Assembly: GCA_003242885.1 (NCBI GenBank)
Contig: QKMZ01000005.1
Location: forward strand, 248,001-312,000
DNA length: 64,000 bases
Source: Candidatus Melainabacteria bacterium
GTDB lineage: Bacteria; Cyanobacteriota; Vampirovibrionia; Obscuribacterales; Obscuribacteraceae
Reading direction: 5' to 3'
In this document: one piece after another, positions 34,547 to 43,275 of the stretch
Layout: every line of letters begins with the position of its first letter
How positions within the stretch are numbered: position 1 is the first letter of the stretch
Translations under genes and position numbers: made by a program
Notes under the pieces: generated by a model
The model's database searches: none
The model's input: only the letters and a program-made list of their open reading frames with translations
What the model was told of the DNA's origin: nothing

Positions 34547-34653
34547 CCCGCGAGAAACGTTGGATTGACCCGCGCGAATGCACTGGATTAGCCCGCGCAA
34601 AACGTTGGATTATCCAGCGCAAACACGTTGGATTTTTCCGCGCAAACGTTGTG
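34523..34653. repeat. 22-23 bp minisatellite overlapping the TPR gene 3' end
   Basis: Five to six imperfect units of the form GCCCGCGC followed by AA.CGTTGGATTA. The first unit encodes the terminal residues of the TPR protein and its stop codon. Later units carry in-frame-like TGA and TAG codons. This looks like tandem duplication of a gene end. Confidence 0.8.
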
Positions 34654-34728
34654 CTAGCGCCGTAAATTTAGTTCGTTTTCCTCCTAAAAGGTTCAAGCGC
34701 CCGGTTAGTGTTTGAACATTCGAAACTC

Positions 34729-34777
34729 GCTCACTTTTTGTGAGCAAAGGAAGCTCATTTTGGAAACCGTTACTAAT
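34729..34777 (+). promoter_or_regulatory. Possible seventh copy of the pilin-type leader element
   Basis: Hairpin GCTCAC/GTGAGC with loop TTTTT (34729-34745), then AGCTCATTTTGGAAAC and GTTACTAAT. Copy 5 has GCTCACTTTC, TTTTGGAAAC and CTTACTAAAT in the same order. No good TTGACT/TAATCT promoter is seen upstream, so the match is partial. Confidence 0.4.
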
Positions 34778-34924
34778 TCAAAAGAAACCAATACTAATTT
34801 GGGCGATGAATTCGATGCTATGTCTGATTTCGGAATTCATCTGGAATTTGATTGGAACGACTTAGAGGAAGCCGACATCAACGATATTTCGTGGCAAGAC
34901 TTGTGCGACATTCTCTGTGAGTAA
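34760..34924 (+). CDS. Possible small acidic peptide
   Basis: 54 residues from a TTG at 34760 with AAAGGAAG about 8 bases upstream; the frame is open from 34712. It is very acidic (FDWNDLEEADINDISWQDL) and ends in LCDILCE with two Cys. It could be a leader-type peptide, but no modifying enzyme is nearby. The start codon overlaps the hairpin/TTACTAA element. Existence is uncertain. Confidence 0.35.
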   Translation: METVTNSKETNTNLGDEFDAMSDFGIHLEFDWNDLEEADINDISWQDLCDILCE

Positions 34925-34948
34925 GCAACAGCACCTCTAGAAGCGCAC

Positions 34949-35202
34949 GGGCGGGATTTATCCCGCCCCTACAATTGCTCTGCTGTTGGAGCGAATAATC
35001 ACGCCCTACAAATTTTTTTGTGTAGGGGCGGGATAAATCCCGCCCGCCGATTCATTGAGGTTTTAGTTATTGGAGTAGAGACGTTTAATAGACAGCAGTA
35101 GGGGCGGGATAAATCCCGCCCGCCGATTAATTGAGGTTTTTTTTATTGGAATGAGACGTTTAATAGACAGCAGTAGGGGCGGGATAAATCCCGCCCGCCG
35201 AT
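34949..35202. repeat. Family B palindromes, partly in 75-bp tandem repeats
   Basis: One inverted copy (34949-34972) and three direct copies (about 35020, 35096 and 35171) of TAGGGGCGGGAT and AATCCCGCCC. The last copies are separated by a near-identical segment with ATTGAGGTTTT and GAGACGTTTAATAGACAGCA, giving a 75-bp period. No gene is seen in 34930-35360. A further hairpin AAGGCGC/GCGCCTT lies near 35226-35257. Confidence 0.85.
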
Positions 35203-35360
35203 ATGTAGAAGAGACATCATTGCAGAAAGGCGCCGACTATTTCCAGTCAGCGCCTTCCAGGCTGGGCATAAGGGTTGAATCCGAATGGATGAAACTGTTC
35301 CTAACTCTCTAACTCAGTAACGCAGTAGCACAGTAGCACAGTAACTCCGTTTCTCTGTAT

Positions 35361-35434
35361 CTCGCTATCTCAGTAGCTCGCTATCTCAGTAGCTCGCTAT
35401 CTCAGTAGCTCGCTATCTCAGTAGCTCGCTATCT
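35361..35434. repeat. 16-bp tandem repeat
   Basis: Unit CTCGCTATCTCAGTAG, four perfect copies and a partial fifth, with no spacers. Degenerate related sequence (AACTCAGTAACGCAGTAGC) precedes it from about 35310. Its right end contains the stop codon of the small minus-strand gene at 35429. Confidence 0.9.
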
Positions 35435-35641
35435 ATTTATTGGCGGACATAAAAGCCCAAAGACTAACTCAGTGTTGGAGAGGTTTTGCTCTCCATTCGC
35501 TGTTTTTTCGCTTCGTGCGAGTTTCAAACTTTCGCGACCGCTCTCGTCAAATGCTTCCTCAAAAAGGCGCGCGTAAGATAGTTGCGACAGGCTTTGTCCT
35601 TCGTTTGAAACTTCGTTGGGCTGCGGATTTATAGCCGCCAT
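35429..35641 (-). CDS. Small protein of unknown function
   Basis: 70 residues with a good ribosome site (GGAGG, 7 bases before the ATG). It is polar and mostly helical (SQLSYARLFEEAFDESGRES), with no signal peptide. It lies 65 bp downstream of the 283-residue gene on the same strand and may be cotranscribed with it. Its last codon and stop fall in the 16-bp tandem repeat, so repeat length changes could alter its C-terminus. Confidence 0.55.
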   Translation of the reverse strand: MAAINPQPNEVSNEGQSLSQLSYARLFEEAFDESGRESLKLARSEKTANGEQNLSNTELVFGLLCPPINR

Positions 35642-35706
35642 TAGATGCCTCCATGGCTTTTGACGGCCATTATGATCGGTTTTAAAAACTCAAATTGCGC
35701 TACGTT

Positions 35707-36558
35707 TTACTTTTCCCAATTGCCGAATGACTTGATCGGATCTTGAGACGTGCGTATTGGTGCTTGGCGTGAAATTCCAGTGGTGCGCTCGCCGTATTTG
35801 CCACCGAAATACTTCAGATCCAGTGGTGTGATGAGCTCGTCGCCACCTGAGATATCATCGAATCCGTCCAACATGTTTCTTACGACTGGCACTTCGGTTT
35901 TGTTGAGGAATTTTGTGTAGTGACCGTCGAAGTCTAGAGCGTGTTTAAGTGATTCCCTGGTGATACCACCGGCGGAGGCATCCATAAGTTTGTTTGTAAG
36001 ATCGCCATCGTTTGCTGTGAGAGCTGCAAACATTTCATGCACTTTCGGACTGGATTTAGTCACTTGACTCTGTTGTCCGTCGGATGCGGTATCACTGGAT
36101 TGTCCAGTACGAGCAGCTTTCGCTTTCTCCATCGCTTGATTGATGTCGTCCATGCTGACGCATGTTCCATATCCTGGTGTTGTTTGATTCTTCAAGTCGT
36201 CATAGTTTTTCATCAGAAAATGATTCATCGCTTTTTCGACTGAATTCATATCTTTGTACGTTGCAACTCTGAATCGTTGGAACGATTCACCAGTGATATA
36301 GCCATCTTTGGAGAGGTTATCGTAGTTGGCGGATGCATATTTCAAACTGATTTCTGGAAGAAGATTGCTCTTCACCAGCTTCCAGTGAACGCTTTCAGTG
36401 TAAGCCTTTTCTTGCGCAGAACCAATGCCAAATGCTTGTCTGTCTTTTTCGATTTCTCTGAAAACTTGCGTGAGATTGCCTTGTCCATCAGCAACTTTGC
36501 TGAACATATCCAGCGTTGACTTTGCTTCGGTTTCGACTGCGGTTTGTTTGGGGGGCAT
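35707..36558 (-). CDS. Protein of unknown function with EF-hand-like segments
   Basis: 283 residues, soluble, no signal peptide. GGAG lies about 9 bases before the ATG. Two segments resemble EF-hand loops: YDNLSKDGYITGESF (about 80-95) and FDDISGGDELITPLDL (about 240-255). The middle is low complexity (SSDTASDGQQSQVTKSS). The build is similar to other proteins in this window that open with a polar region (789-residue protein, 193-residue protein). Function unknown. Confidence 0.65.
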   Translation of the reverse strand: MPPKQTAVETEAKSTLDMFSKVADGQGNLTQVFREIEKDRQAFGIGSAQEKAYTESVHWKLVKSNLLPEISLKYASANYDNLSKDGYITGESFQRFRVATYKDMNSVEKAMNHFLMKNYDDLKNQTTPGYGTCVSMDDINQAMEKAKAARTGQSSDTASDGQQSQVTKSSPKVHEMFAALTANDGDLTNKLMDASAGGITRESLKHALDFDGHYTKFLNKTEVPVVRNMLDGFDDISGGDELITPLDLKYFGGKYGERTTGISRQAPIRTSQDPIKSFGNWEK

Positions 36559-37014
36559 AGGAAAATCTCCGTATTTAGGCGTGCCGGACGTGCGCCGAGG
36601 CTGCTGCCTTCACGGCGACATTTGCCGCCGTGTTGCTGCCGTTGCGCTGGTAATGCTGTTCGAAGGGGGATTCTAAGCTCGGGGTGGGAGCTTTATTCAT
36701 GCCGCTGGGGGGCGACTGCTGTCCATAGTGCCAATTTACCGTCGTGTTTTGGCAAAGTATTGGCATCGATGCCAAAGTTCCAAATGGCAGTGCTATAGAC
36801 CCTGGTCGCTTATGGAGCACCGCGGTAGCCTGGTAAATCCGTCAGCCCGTGCGGGTTCGCAAGGACATTAGAGGATGCTTAAGACTTTTATCTTTTATCA
36901 ATAAATGGCGGATGATATCCCAATGGCGTTGCGGGTCGGTTTTCGGCTTGGCAAGCTACTTATATAGCGGTCCTTGGCGGGACCAAATTGTCTTACTCCT
37001 TGGAGGGTCAAAAC
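36559..37014. other. Intergenic region with a perfect 16-bp palindrome
   Basis: 455 bp with no credible gene. TTGGCATCGATGCCAA (36760-36775) is a perfect palindrome of operator size, flanked by the half-site-like TGCCAA (36729) and TTGGCA (36749). A CCCGTGCGGG hairpin lies near 36845. It lies about 240 bp upstream of the aldehyde dehydrogenase gene and 200 bp upstream of the divergent gene. Confidence 0.5.
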
Positions 37015-38508
37015 GTGGCCGTAGCTATGGAAAAAGAATTACTTTGCAAGGATTTTCTTGCCAGACCGAAACAGCTCCTTATCGATGGTAAGTGGGTAAA
37101 CGCTGAATCCGGCAAGACCTTTGAAGTGTATAACCCGGCAACCGAAGAAGTCATTGCTAAAGTCCAAGAAGGCGGCAAGGCTGATGTAGACAAAGCAGTC
37201 AAGGCAGCAAGAAAAGCTTTTGAAACCGGTCCCTGGCGCACAATGAGCACAGCTCAACGTCAGCGTTTGCTGATGAAACTGGCTGATGCCATCGAAGCAA
37301 ATGCTGATGAATTGGCTCAAATCGAAACCCTCGACAACGGCAAACCCATCAACGAATCCCGTTATGTCGACGTTGTTCAAACCGTTGAAACCTTCCGCTA
37401 CTACGCGGGTTGGGCAACCAAGTTGGAAGGCGAAACCATCAATGCTAACTCCAACTTCTTCACCTACACGCTCCGCGAGCCGGTTGGCGTAGTTGGACAA
37501 ATCATTCCTTGGAACTTCCCGATGCTCATGGCAGCATGGAAGCTGGGTCCTGCTCTTGCATGCGGCAACACTGTTGTTCTCAAGCCAGCAGAACAAACCC
37601 CACTTTCCGCTCTCCGCATCGGCGAATTGGCATTGGAAGTTGGTTTCCCACCAGGCGTAATCAACATCATCACCGGCTTTGGTCCTGACTCCGCAGGTTC
37701 CGCAATCTCCGAGCACATGGACATCGACAAAGTCGCATTCACCGGCGAAGAAAACACCGGTCGCATCATCGTTAAGGCTTCTGCCGGCAACCTGAAGAGA
37801 GTTTCTCTGGAACTCGGCGGCAAGGCTCCTAACATCGTATTTGCTGATGCCGACATCGATGCAGCCGTCAAAGGCGCAATCACCGGTATCTTCTTCAACC
37901 AAGGACAAGTTTGCTGCGCAGGCTCCAGACTCTTCCTCGAAAGCTCCATCCACGATGAGTTCATGAAGAAGCTCACAGAGCGCGTCTCCAAGATCAAACA
38001 AGGTCATGGTTTGGACGAGAAGACTGTAATCGGACCGCAAGTCTCGAAAGAACAGCAAGAGCGCATCCTCAACTACATCGACATCGCGCAAAAAGAAGGC
38101 GCGAAGCTCGCGTGTGGCGGTGGAACACCGAAGGATCAACAAAAAGGTTACTTCGTTGAGCCGACCATCTTCACTAACTGCACCAACGATATGCGTATCG
38201 CTAAGGAAGAAGTCTTCGGACCAGTCCTCGCAGTTATTCCTTTCAAGACCGTCGAAGAAGTTGCAGAACAAGCCAACAAGACCACCTTCGGTCTCTCTGG
38301 CGCTGTCTGGACCAAAGACGTTAAGAAAGCGCACAAGCTCGCCGCACAAATCAAAGCCGGAACCATCTGGGTCAACTGCTACAACGCATTCGATCCTGCA
38401 GTTCCGTTCGGCGGCTACAAGATGAGCGGCTATGGTCGCGAACTCGGCAAGCACTCGATCGAGCTCTACAGCAACATCAAGTCTGTCTGGGTAAACCTCC
38501 AAGACTAG
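37015..38508 (+). CDS. NAD(P)-dependent aldehyde dehydrogenase
   Basis: 497 residues from the GTG at 37015, which has GGAGG 8 bases upstream; the next ATG (37027) is too far from it. Family motifs in order: PWNFPMLMAAWKLGPALACGN, GFGPDSAGSAI, FTGEENTGRIIVKA, catalytic Glu in LELGGKAPNIVFADAD, catalytic Cys in NQGQVCCAGSR, and KEEVFGPVLAVIPF. It is closest in style to broad-specificity ALDH1/2-type acetaldehyde or betaine aldehyde dehydrogenases. FTGEENTG replaces the usual FTGSTEVG. Monocistronic, with a terminator at 38606. Confidence 0.93.
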   Translation: MAVAMEKELLCKDFLARPKQLLIDGKWVNAESGKTFEVYNPATEEVIAKVQEGGKADVDKAVKAARKAFETGPWRTMSTAQRQRLLMKLADAIEANADELAQIETLDNGKPINESRYVDVVQTVETFRYYAGWATKLEGETINANSNFFTYTLREPVGVVGQIIPWNFPMLMAAWKLGPALACGNTVVLKPAEQTPLSALRIGELALEVGFPPGVINIITGFGPDSAGSAISEHMDIDKVAFTGEENTGRIIVKASAGNLKRVSLELGGKAPNIVFADADIDAAVKGAITGIFFNQGQVCCAGSRLFLESSIHDEFMKKLTERVSKIKQGHGLDEKTVIGPQVSKEQQERILNYIDIAQKEGAKLACGGGTPKDQQKGYFVEPTIFTNCTNDMRIAKEEVFGPVLAVIPFKTVEEVAEQANKTTFGLSGAVWTKDVKKAHKLAAQIKAGTIWVNCYNAFDPAVPFGGYKMSGYGRELGKHSIELYSNIKSVWVNLQD

Positions 38509-38517
38509 TTCCGTAAT

Positions 38518-38549
38518 GTAGGCGCGACGCCATGCGTCGACCGGTCTAC
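38518..38549. repeat. Palindromic repeat family A
   Basis: GTAGGCGCGACGCCATGC followed by GTCGACCGGTCTAC, closely related to the units at 3942-4001 and 17753. Confidence 0.75.
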
Positions 38550-38605
38550 GTAACGCGATGCTAGGTCTAAATAGTGCCCTTATCGCGTAGCTGAGAATCT
38601 CAAAA

Positions 38606-38637
38606 AGAAAGGCGCTGGGAAACCGGCGCCTTTTTTC
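38606..38637 (+). terminator. Intrinsic terminator after aldehyde dehydrogenase
   Basis: Stem AAGGCGCTGG/CCGGCGCCTT with one G-T pair, a GAAA tetraloop and six T. Confidence 0.9.
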
Positions 38638-38659
38638 TATTTTGAATTTTTTGCGCTCG

Positions 38660-39241
38660 CTACTCTTTCCGCTTCTCCAACTGGCTTAGATTGCTGCTGA
38701 ACCAGTGCCTTTTGAGATCGTAATAGTTGTCGATTTTTTTGTCGTCGCCTTTGTCGAATTTCGCACTGTGAACCATTCCAGAGAAGAACCCGCGACTGAG
38801 TGACAGCCTGTGGTCTGTAACCGCGTCCCCGTTGGTGTCGATCTTTAGACCGTGAACTTTGTTGGAAAACCACGCATAGTTTGGATAGAAGGTCGCATCT
38901 GATGTGCCGTCCGACTTGAAGTCTAACTTCGCGTGATTCACGGTGCCGAGCGTTCTATCGAACTGAATTGAATACTGTTTGGTTCCGTCGGTGCCTTTGA
39001 CTTCGATTTTGTCGATATATCCAAAAGTCGAATAGGTTACATCGCCCTTTGCGTCGACCTTTCCATCTTTGTCTCTGTCGATATCGACTGACACAGGCTT
39101 TCCGCTCCAGAATTTGCAGTCTGTGACGGTAATATTCGGCGGACCAAAAGCGCTTTCACGCGCTTCGTCCATTAGATGTTCTGCTGCGATAAGCGAGCCT
39201 GCTACGAATGGCTCAGCCTCATTTCGGTTGTATTTCGACAT
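38660..39241 (-). CDS. Protein with calcium-binding-like Asp-rich repeats
   Basis: 193 residues. Two D.D.DG-type loops resemble dockerin or thrombospondin-type calcium loops: DIDRDKDGKVD and KIDTNGDAVTD. FDKGDDKKIDNYYD may be a third. There is no obvious signal peptide. The strand-rich segments between loops (VTYSTFGYIDKIEVKG, YSIQFDRTLGTVNHAKLDF) suggest a repeat fold describing a field of constants. The family is not recognised. It converges on the aldehyde dehydrogenase. Confidence 0.6.
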   Translation of the reverse strand: MSKYNRNEAEPFVAGSLIAAEHLMDEARESAFGPPNITVTDCKFWSGKPVSVDIDRDKDGKVDAKGDVTYSTFGYIDKIEVKGTDGTKQYSIQFDRTLGTVNHAKLDFKSDGTSDATFYPNYAWFSNKVHGLKIDTNGDAVTDHRLSLSRGFFSGMVHSAKFDKGDDKKIDNYYDLKRHWFSSNLSQLEKRKE

Positions 39242-39519
39242 GGTTTTTCCGCCTAAACGTCCATATCGAACTTATCCGTGATTTATTGCAATTCTATTTC
39301 AGCGCTATGCGGAAAACACTAATGGCGCGGCGTTTTCAGACCTTGTTTGGGGGCTTTGCTTATACGTCCGCATTCGCCAGGCGCTACTTTCGGGGGCTAG
39401 CGTGGGTAGAATGTAGAGGGCCTATTTGATTATTAAAGAGAGAACTGCCACGGAATCCCGACCATCTTGTAGAAAATCCGTAAGAAGACCAGCCCCTTTG
39501 CTTTTACCGGGAGATAGGT

Positions 39520-39933
39520 GTGAAGTTCCAACGCATTCTGGCAGTTTTTATCTGTAGCTTTTTGGCAACCTGCGCGTTTCCCAACTCGCTCTCTTTTGCT
39601 CAAGAAGCAAATCCGTCGGCGATGATTGTTTTAATCTATGACACTCATTGCAAAACAGCTTGTGACTTAGTCCGCCCGATTATGAAAGAGATTAAGGGCG
39701 AGATGAAAGACTGTTTTACCTTTGTCGAGCTGAACAGTTCAGCCGAGACTCTAGCCGAGTCTCAAAAGACTGCCAAGGAATTGGGTATCCACGGTTTTCT
39801 AGCAGATTATGCTCAGTTCGTTCCGATTGTTGGTGTTTTCACCGCAAAGAAGAAATGCATCAAGGTGATTCAAGGTCCTAAAGGCAAGGACATATACATG
39901 GCTGCCCTTCAAAAGGCACTTCAATGCAAGTAG
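39520..39933 (+). CDS. Secreted thioredoxin-fold-like protein
   Basis: 137 residues from a GTG with GGGAG upstream. A signal peptide (AVFICSFLATCAFPNSLSFA) is followed by a domain with thioredoxin-like strand order (AMIVLIYDTHC, CFTFVELNSSAE, FVPIVGVFTAKKKCIKVIQG). YDTHCKTACDLV holds a CxxxC in place of CxxC, so redox activity is doubtful. It overlaps the next gene, a membrane kinase, by 10 bp, implying translational coupling and perhaps a sensor-kinase pair. Confidence 0.7.
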   Translation: MKFQRILAVFICSFLATCAFPNSLSFAQEANPSAMIVLIYDTHCKTACDLVRPIMKEIKGEMKDCFTFVELNSSAETLAESQKTAKELGIHGFLADYAQFVPIVGVFTAKKKCIKVIQGPKGKDIYMAALQKALQCK

Positions 39934-41840
39934 CCGAGAAAGAGCGCAAGAGATTAGCTGCCAGGTTCGAGAAAATTTCCGGCATCGCCGGTGGTATCGT
40001 CGCGCTTCTTTCCTTTTTGGTTGTGCTGGGGTGGTACGTCGACATCGAACCCTTCAAGCATCCCTTTGGAACTAGCGTTTCATTTGGGGTGGCGCTGGTT
40101 TACTTTGTATTTGGAACCATAGTCGCATTGGATGCATTTGCTCCTAATTCCAAAGCTCTGAGTATTGGAAAACTGATTGTGGTGGGACTGTTGTCTGTGA
40201 TGGCGGCGGCGAAGTGCGTCGAAGGAGTTGTCGGCACAGACTGGGATTTCTTGAGTATCAATCTCTCATTCAATTCAGAACGCATGGTGCCGCTCGTATA
40301 TCCTGGCGTGATGACGCCTGATACAGCATTAGTCCAAGCGCTTGTCGGCATAACATATTTGCTGATGGACTTCTTGCAAAAAGCTCGCGTGCAGATCTGG
40401 CAGTGGCTCGCTGTGACCGTCATTGCTCTATGCATGATCCCCGTCTTCGGCTTCATTCTCGGCGACACAAATTTGTGCTCACTCTGGGGTTGTGTACGAA
40501 TGCCTGTTGCATTCGCAATCACATCCATTGGACTGGAATTTGCAATGCTTGCTGCGCGCCCCGAGCGAGGTTTCACAAGCGCTCTCATTGAGCCCGATTT
40601 GCTCGGCACGGCAATGCGACAGAGTTTATTTTCCGCGATGATTTTGTTGCCCTTATTTGCAGAGGCTAAGGCAGTGTTCGTTCACTTTGGCATATTTGAC
40701 GAAGGACTGGCTAAATCCGGCTTGGGCATTGCGTTTATGTTCGTCTTTCTCGGCACGGTGATGTATCAGTTCGTCTTCGCATATAAAAGCGAGCAGAATA
40801 TGCGGCGCAACACCGAGCAAAGGTTGCAAGATCTCTCGTCTCAATTTTCACAGAGTCAGGCAGAGAATACTTTCGGCTTTGGAGGAAAAGCCTGGCGCAT
40901 AGCCAAATGCGCGAAGTGTGAGAAAGAATTCGAATCTAACACAAAGCTATGTCCTTACGACGATAGACCGCTCGATATTCACGACGCATTGATAGGGCAG
41001 GTGCTGGAAGGGAAATACAAAGTCCTCGACTTCCTTGGTCGAGGCGGTATGAGCACAGTGTATAAAGTCGAGCATCTGTTGCTCAGCAAAACTCTCGCAA
41101 TCAAATTCTTGCAATTGCAGTTTGTCTCGAAGGGAGAAAGTGTCTTGCGCTTTCAGCGGGAAGGAAAAGCTATGGCTCGCCTGCAACACCCCAATTTGTG
41201 CACTGTGACTGAATGCAGCATTATCGAAGGCGTTCCGTACCTCATTATGGAATTCTTGCAGGGTGTTTCGCTCGACGAAATTTTGAAGGAGGAAAAACGT
41301 CTCTCAGCTCGTCGAACAGTCGAGATTATGCTGCAAGTTGCTGATGGTTTGCAGCACGCGCACGACGAGAACATTGTGCATCGTGACATCAAGCCGAGCA
41401 ATATCATGATGACACCCTTGGATGATGGTGGTGAGTTTGCCAAAGTAGTTGACTTTGGCCTGGCGCGAATTATGGATAGCGATGATCAAAAGTTGTCGCA
41501 AACTGGTGAGGCATTCGGCAGCCCCCTGTACATGAGCCCGGAGCAATGTCTGGGCAACCCTATCGATGCACGAACAGACATCTACGGATTGGGTTGCGTC
41601 ATCTATGAATGTATCTCTGGCAACGTCCCCTTCCGCGGAAAGACATTTATGGAGACATTCAACCTGCACATTAATGGTGAGCTGAAGCCGTTCGCTAAGG
41701 GGCTGGATGTGCCTCCAGGGCTTTCGCAATTGGTTGAGCGCATGCTGGCTAAAGACCCCATTGACCGCCCGTCCTCAATGACTGAAGTAAAAGAAGCTCT
41801 CACGTCGGTGTTGCAGACATGGCAGAAGGTTTCGTCGTAG
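39924..41840 (+). CDS. Multi-pass membrane Ser/Thr protein kinase
   Basis: 638 residues. The N-terminal 290 residues contain about seven or eight membrane helices. A Cys-rich knuckle CAKCEKEFESNTKLCPYDD (about 329-347) comes next, and then a Hanks-type kinase (about 365-630). The kinase has LGRGGMSTVYKV, Lys394, HRDIKPSN (486-493), DFGLAR (510-515) and GSPLYMSPEQ. In most bacterial kinases the kinase domain is N-terminal with a single helix after it, so this inverted layout with a polytopic sensor is unusual. It is coupled to the thioredoxin-like gene upstream. Confidence 0.9.
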   Translation: MQVAEKERKRLAARFEKISGIAGGIVALLSFLVVLGWYVDIEPFKHPFGTSVSFGVALVYFVFGTIVALDAFAPNSKALSIGKLIVVGLLSVMAAAKCVEGVVGTDWDFLSINLSFNSERMVPLVYPGVMTPDTALVQALVGITYLLMDFLQKARVQIWQWLAVTVIALCMIPVFGFILGDTNLCSLWGCVRMPVAFAITSIGLEFAMLAARPERGFTSALIEPDLLGTAMRQSLFSAMILLPLFAEAKAVFVHFGIFDEGLAKSGLGIAFMFVFLGTVMYQFVFAYKSEQNMRRNTEQRLQDLSSQFSQSQAENTFGFGGKAWRIAKCAKCEKEFESNTKLCPYDDRPLDIHDALIGQVLEGKYKVLDFLGRGGMSTVYKVEHLLLSKTLAIKFLQLQFVSKGESVLRFQREGKAMARLQHPNLCTVTECSIIEGVPYLIMEFLQGVSLDEILKEEKRLSARRTVEIMLQVADGLQHAHDENIVHRDIKPSNIMMTPLDDGGEFAKVVDFGLARIMDSDDQKLSQTGEAFGSPLYMSPEQCLGNPIDARTDIYGLGCVIYECISGNVPFRGKTFMETFNLHINGELKPFAKGLDVPPGLSQLVERMLAKDPIDRPSSMTEVKEALTSVLQTWQKVSS

Positions 41841-41872
41841 GTTTCATCGTAGGATCCCGCTAAAATTTGAAA

Positions 41873-41937
41873 TGCCGGCAAGATGCCGGCGCTCCGGCCA
41901 ACTTCTGATGCCGGCAAGTTATCGGCGCTCCCAGTTC
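41873..41937. repeat. Two degenerate GCCGGC palindromes
   Basis: ATGCCGGCAAGATGCCGGCG with CTCCGG, and GATGCCGGCAAGTT with ATCGGCGCTCCCAG. They are related to family C in inverse orientation and lie between the convergent kinase and outer-membrane protein genes. Confidence 0.6.
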
Positions 41938-41940
41938 ACA

Positions 41941-43098
41941 TCAAAATGTTCTGATATACCGCATCGACAAGGCTACTGGCGCTACCAAGCCCATCTGCCT
42001 TCTGAAATTGACTGGTGCTGGCGTCGGTATTCCATTGACGGGCGGTCCTGGAAGACCAGGCAAAAGTGACTGACTGGGGTTGATGTGCTGGGCAAATGTA
42101 ATCGGAACATCGACAAGAAAGATGTCGCGTCCCTTTACCCATACCAGCCCTGGACCAACAGACATCGTATAGCCTGATTGGCGAAATCCGCTGTTGCCGC
42201 CAATTAAGTCACGTGCGGCCAACCCTTCCAAATTGTAAGTACAGCGAACGCGCAGACCTTTCAACCTCGGCTTGTCCCACACACCAGGTGGTCTCCAGTT
42301 GATACCTGCCTGCAGGTTGTATGTATCTGCAACGGAGTTTGTCAGCACATTTGAGAAATTAGGAGTCAATGGAACACCAAGACTTGCCACCATTGATGGT
42401 GTGCCGTTTTGATTGCGTGGATTTATCAAATAGTTGCCTGATGTGAAAACAGAAAAGTTCGTCAGGAATCGCGGTTGCAAAAATGACTTGTAAGCTTGGT
42501 ACCCAACAAGTACTCCCAGTCCGCCATCACCAGGCATAACTGCAGGTGGATAGACCGGCCGATTTTTGAAATTCTGCCCTGTCTCGTCCGGCAAAAGTCC
42601 TTTGTAATTCCAATTGCCTGTCGGAAATTTCAATCCTACGCCGAGCGCGACATTCTCGAAGGGATGCTTCTTGCTGTCGAGCAGCCAGGTATTCGAGAAA
42701 AGACTGAGATCGCCAACTCCCCGAATTGGTTGGCTCTTGTTTGTCCCTTGATTTGGACCTTTCGGCGGATACAGCATCGAAAAGTCATTGAAGACAATTG
42801 GCAGAGAAGCTTGGATGCTCGTGCGACGATTAAGTGAATAGCCCGCGGTGACGTCCATGACACTGAGCTTTTCGTGGGGATTCCAGAGTCTTGTAAAGTC
42901 CTTGTTTACTCGCGAGTCGAAGTAGGACTTGTTCGCCTCTGCAACGCGCCAGCCTACTGAAAGTTGAAACTTACCGCCATGGGTGCTCAGACCGGGCACC
43001 AAACTTCTCGAAGCCGCTCAGCCCTGGGCGATGGCAAACGGCGCTGATGCCATTTGAAACAGGAAGGCTAAAGCCGACAGTCTCAGCAGGGTACCCAA
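41941..43098 (-). pseudogene. Outer-membrane beta-barrel protein interrupted by an in-frame TGA
   Basis: A signal peptide (LRLSALAFLFQMASAPFAIAQG) ends at a TGA at 43018-43020. The same frame then continues AASRSLVPGLSTHGG into a 350-residue strand-rich protein ending in MRYIRTF, with the C-terminal Phe expected of outer-membrane barrels. Repeated motifs such as GVGDLSLFSNTW and GVGLKFPTGNW resemble phenol-degradation or transporter-type barrels. Without readthrough the barrel would start at an internal GTG (43000-43002) lacking any signal. Either the gene carries a fresh nonsense mutation, or TGA is read through. A sequencing error is also possible. The TTG start used here is uncertain. Confidence 0.7.
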
Positions 43099-43275
43099 AT
43101 GACATCTGTGGCTATGCCAAAACGACCATCGCCAAATGGTTACTTTTGCACCGGTTGTGTTTTTAGAAAACACGATTGCAGAACGAGTTAAAGGACAACC
43201 CCAGAAATACACACGGTATTGAGGCAACTCTAGCACGGGCGGACTTTCTTAGAGCCCGAAGAGAGGTTTATTAAC

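Noticed and set aside
35361..35434. CRISPR array
   Set aside because: The 16-bp repeats are directly adjacent with no spacers and there are no cas genes.
37039..38502. A 487-codon open frame antisense to the aldehyde dehydrogenase
   Set aside because: It is the mirror of a strongly conserved enzyme, lacks any family motif and has Cys/Phe-rich, shadow-like composition.
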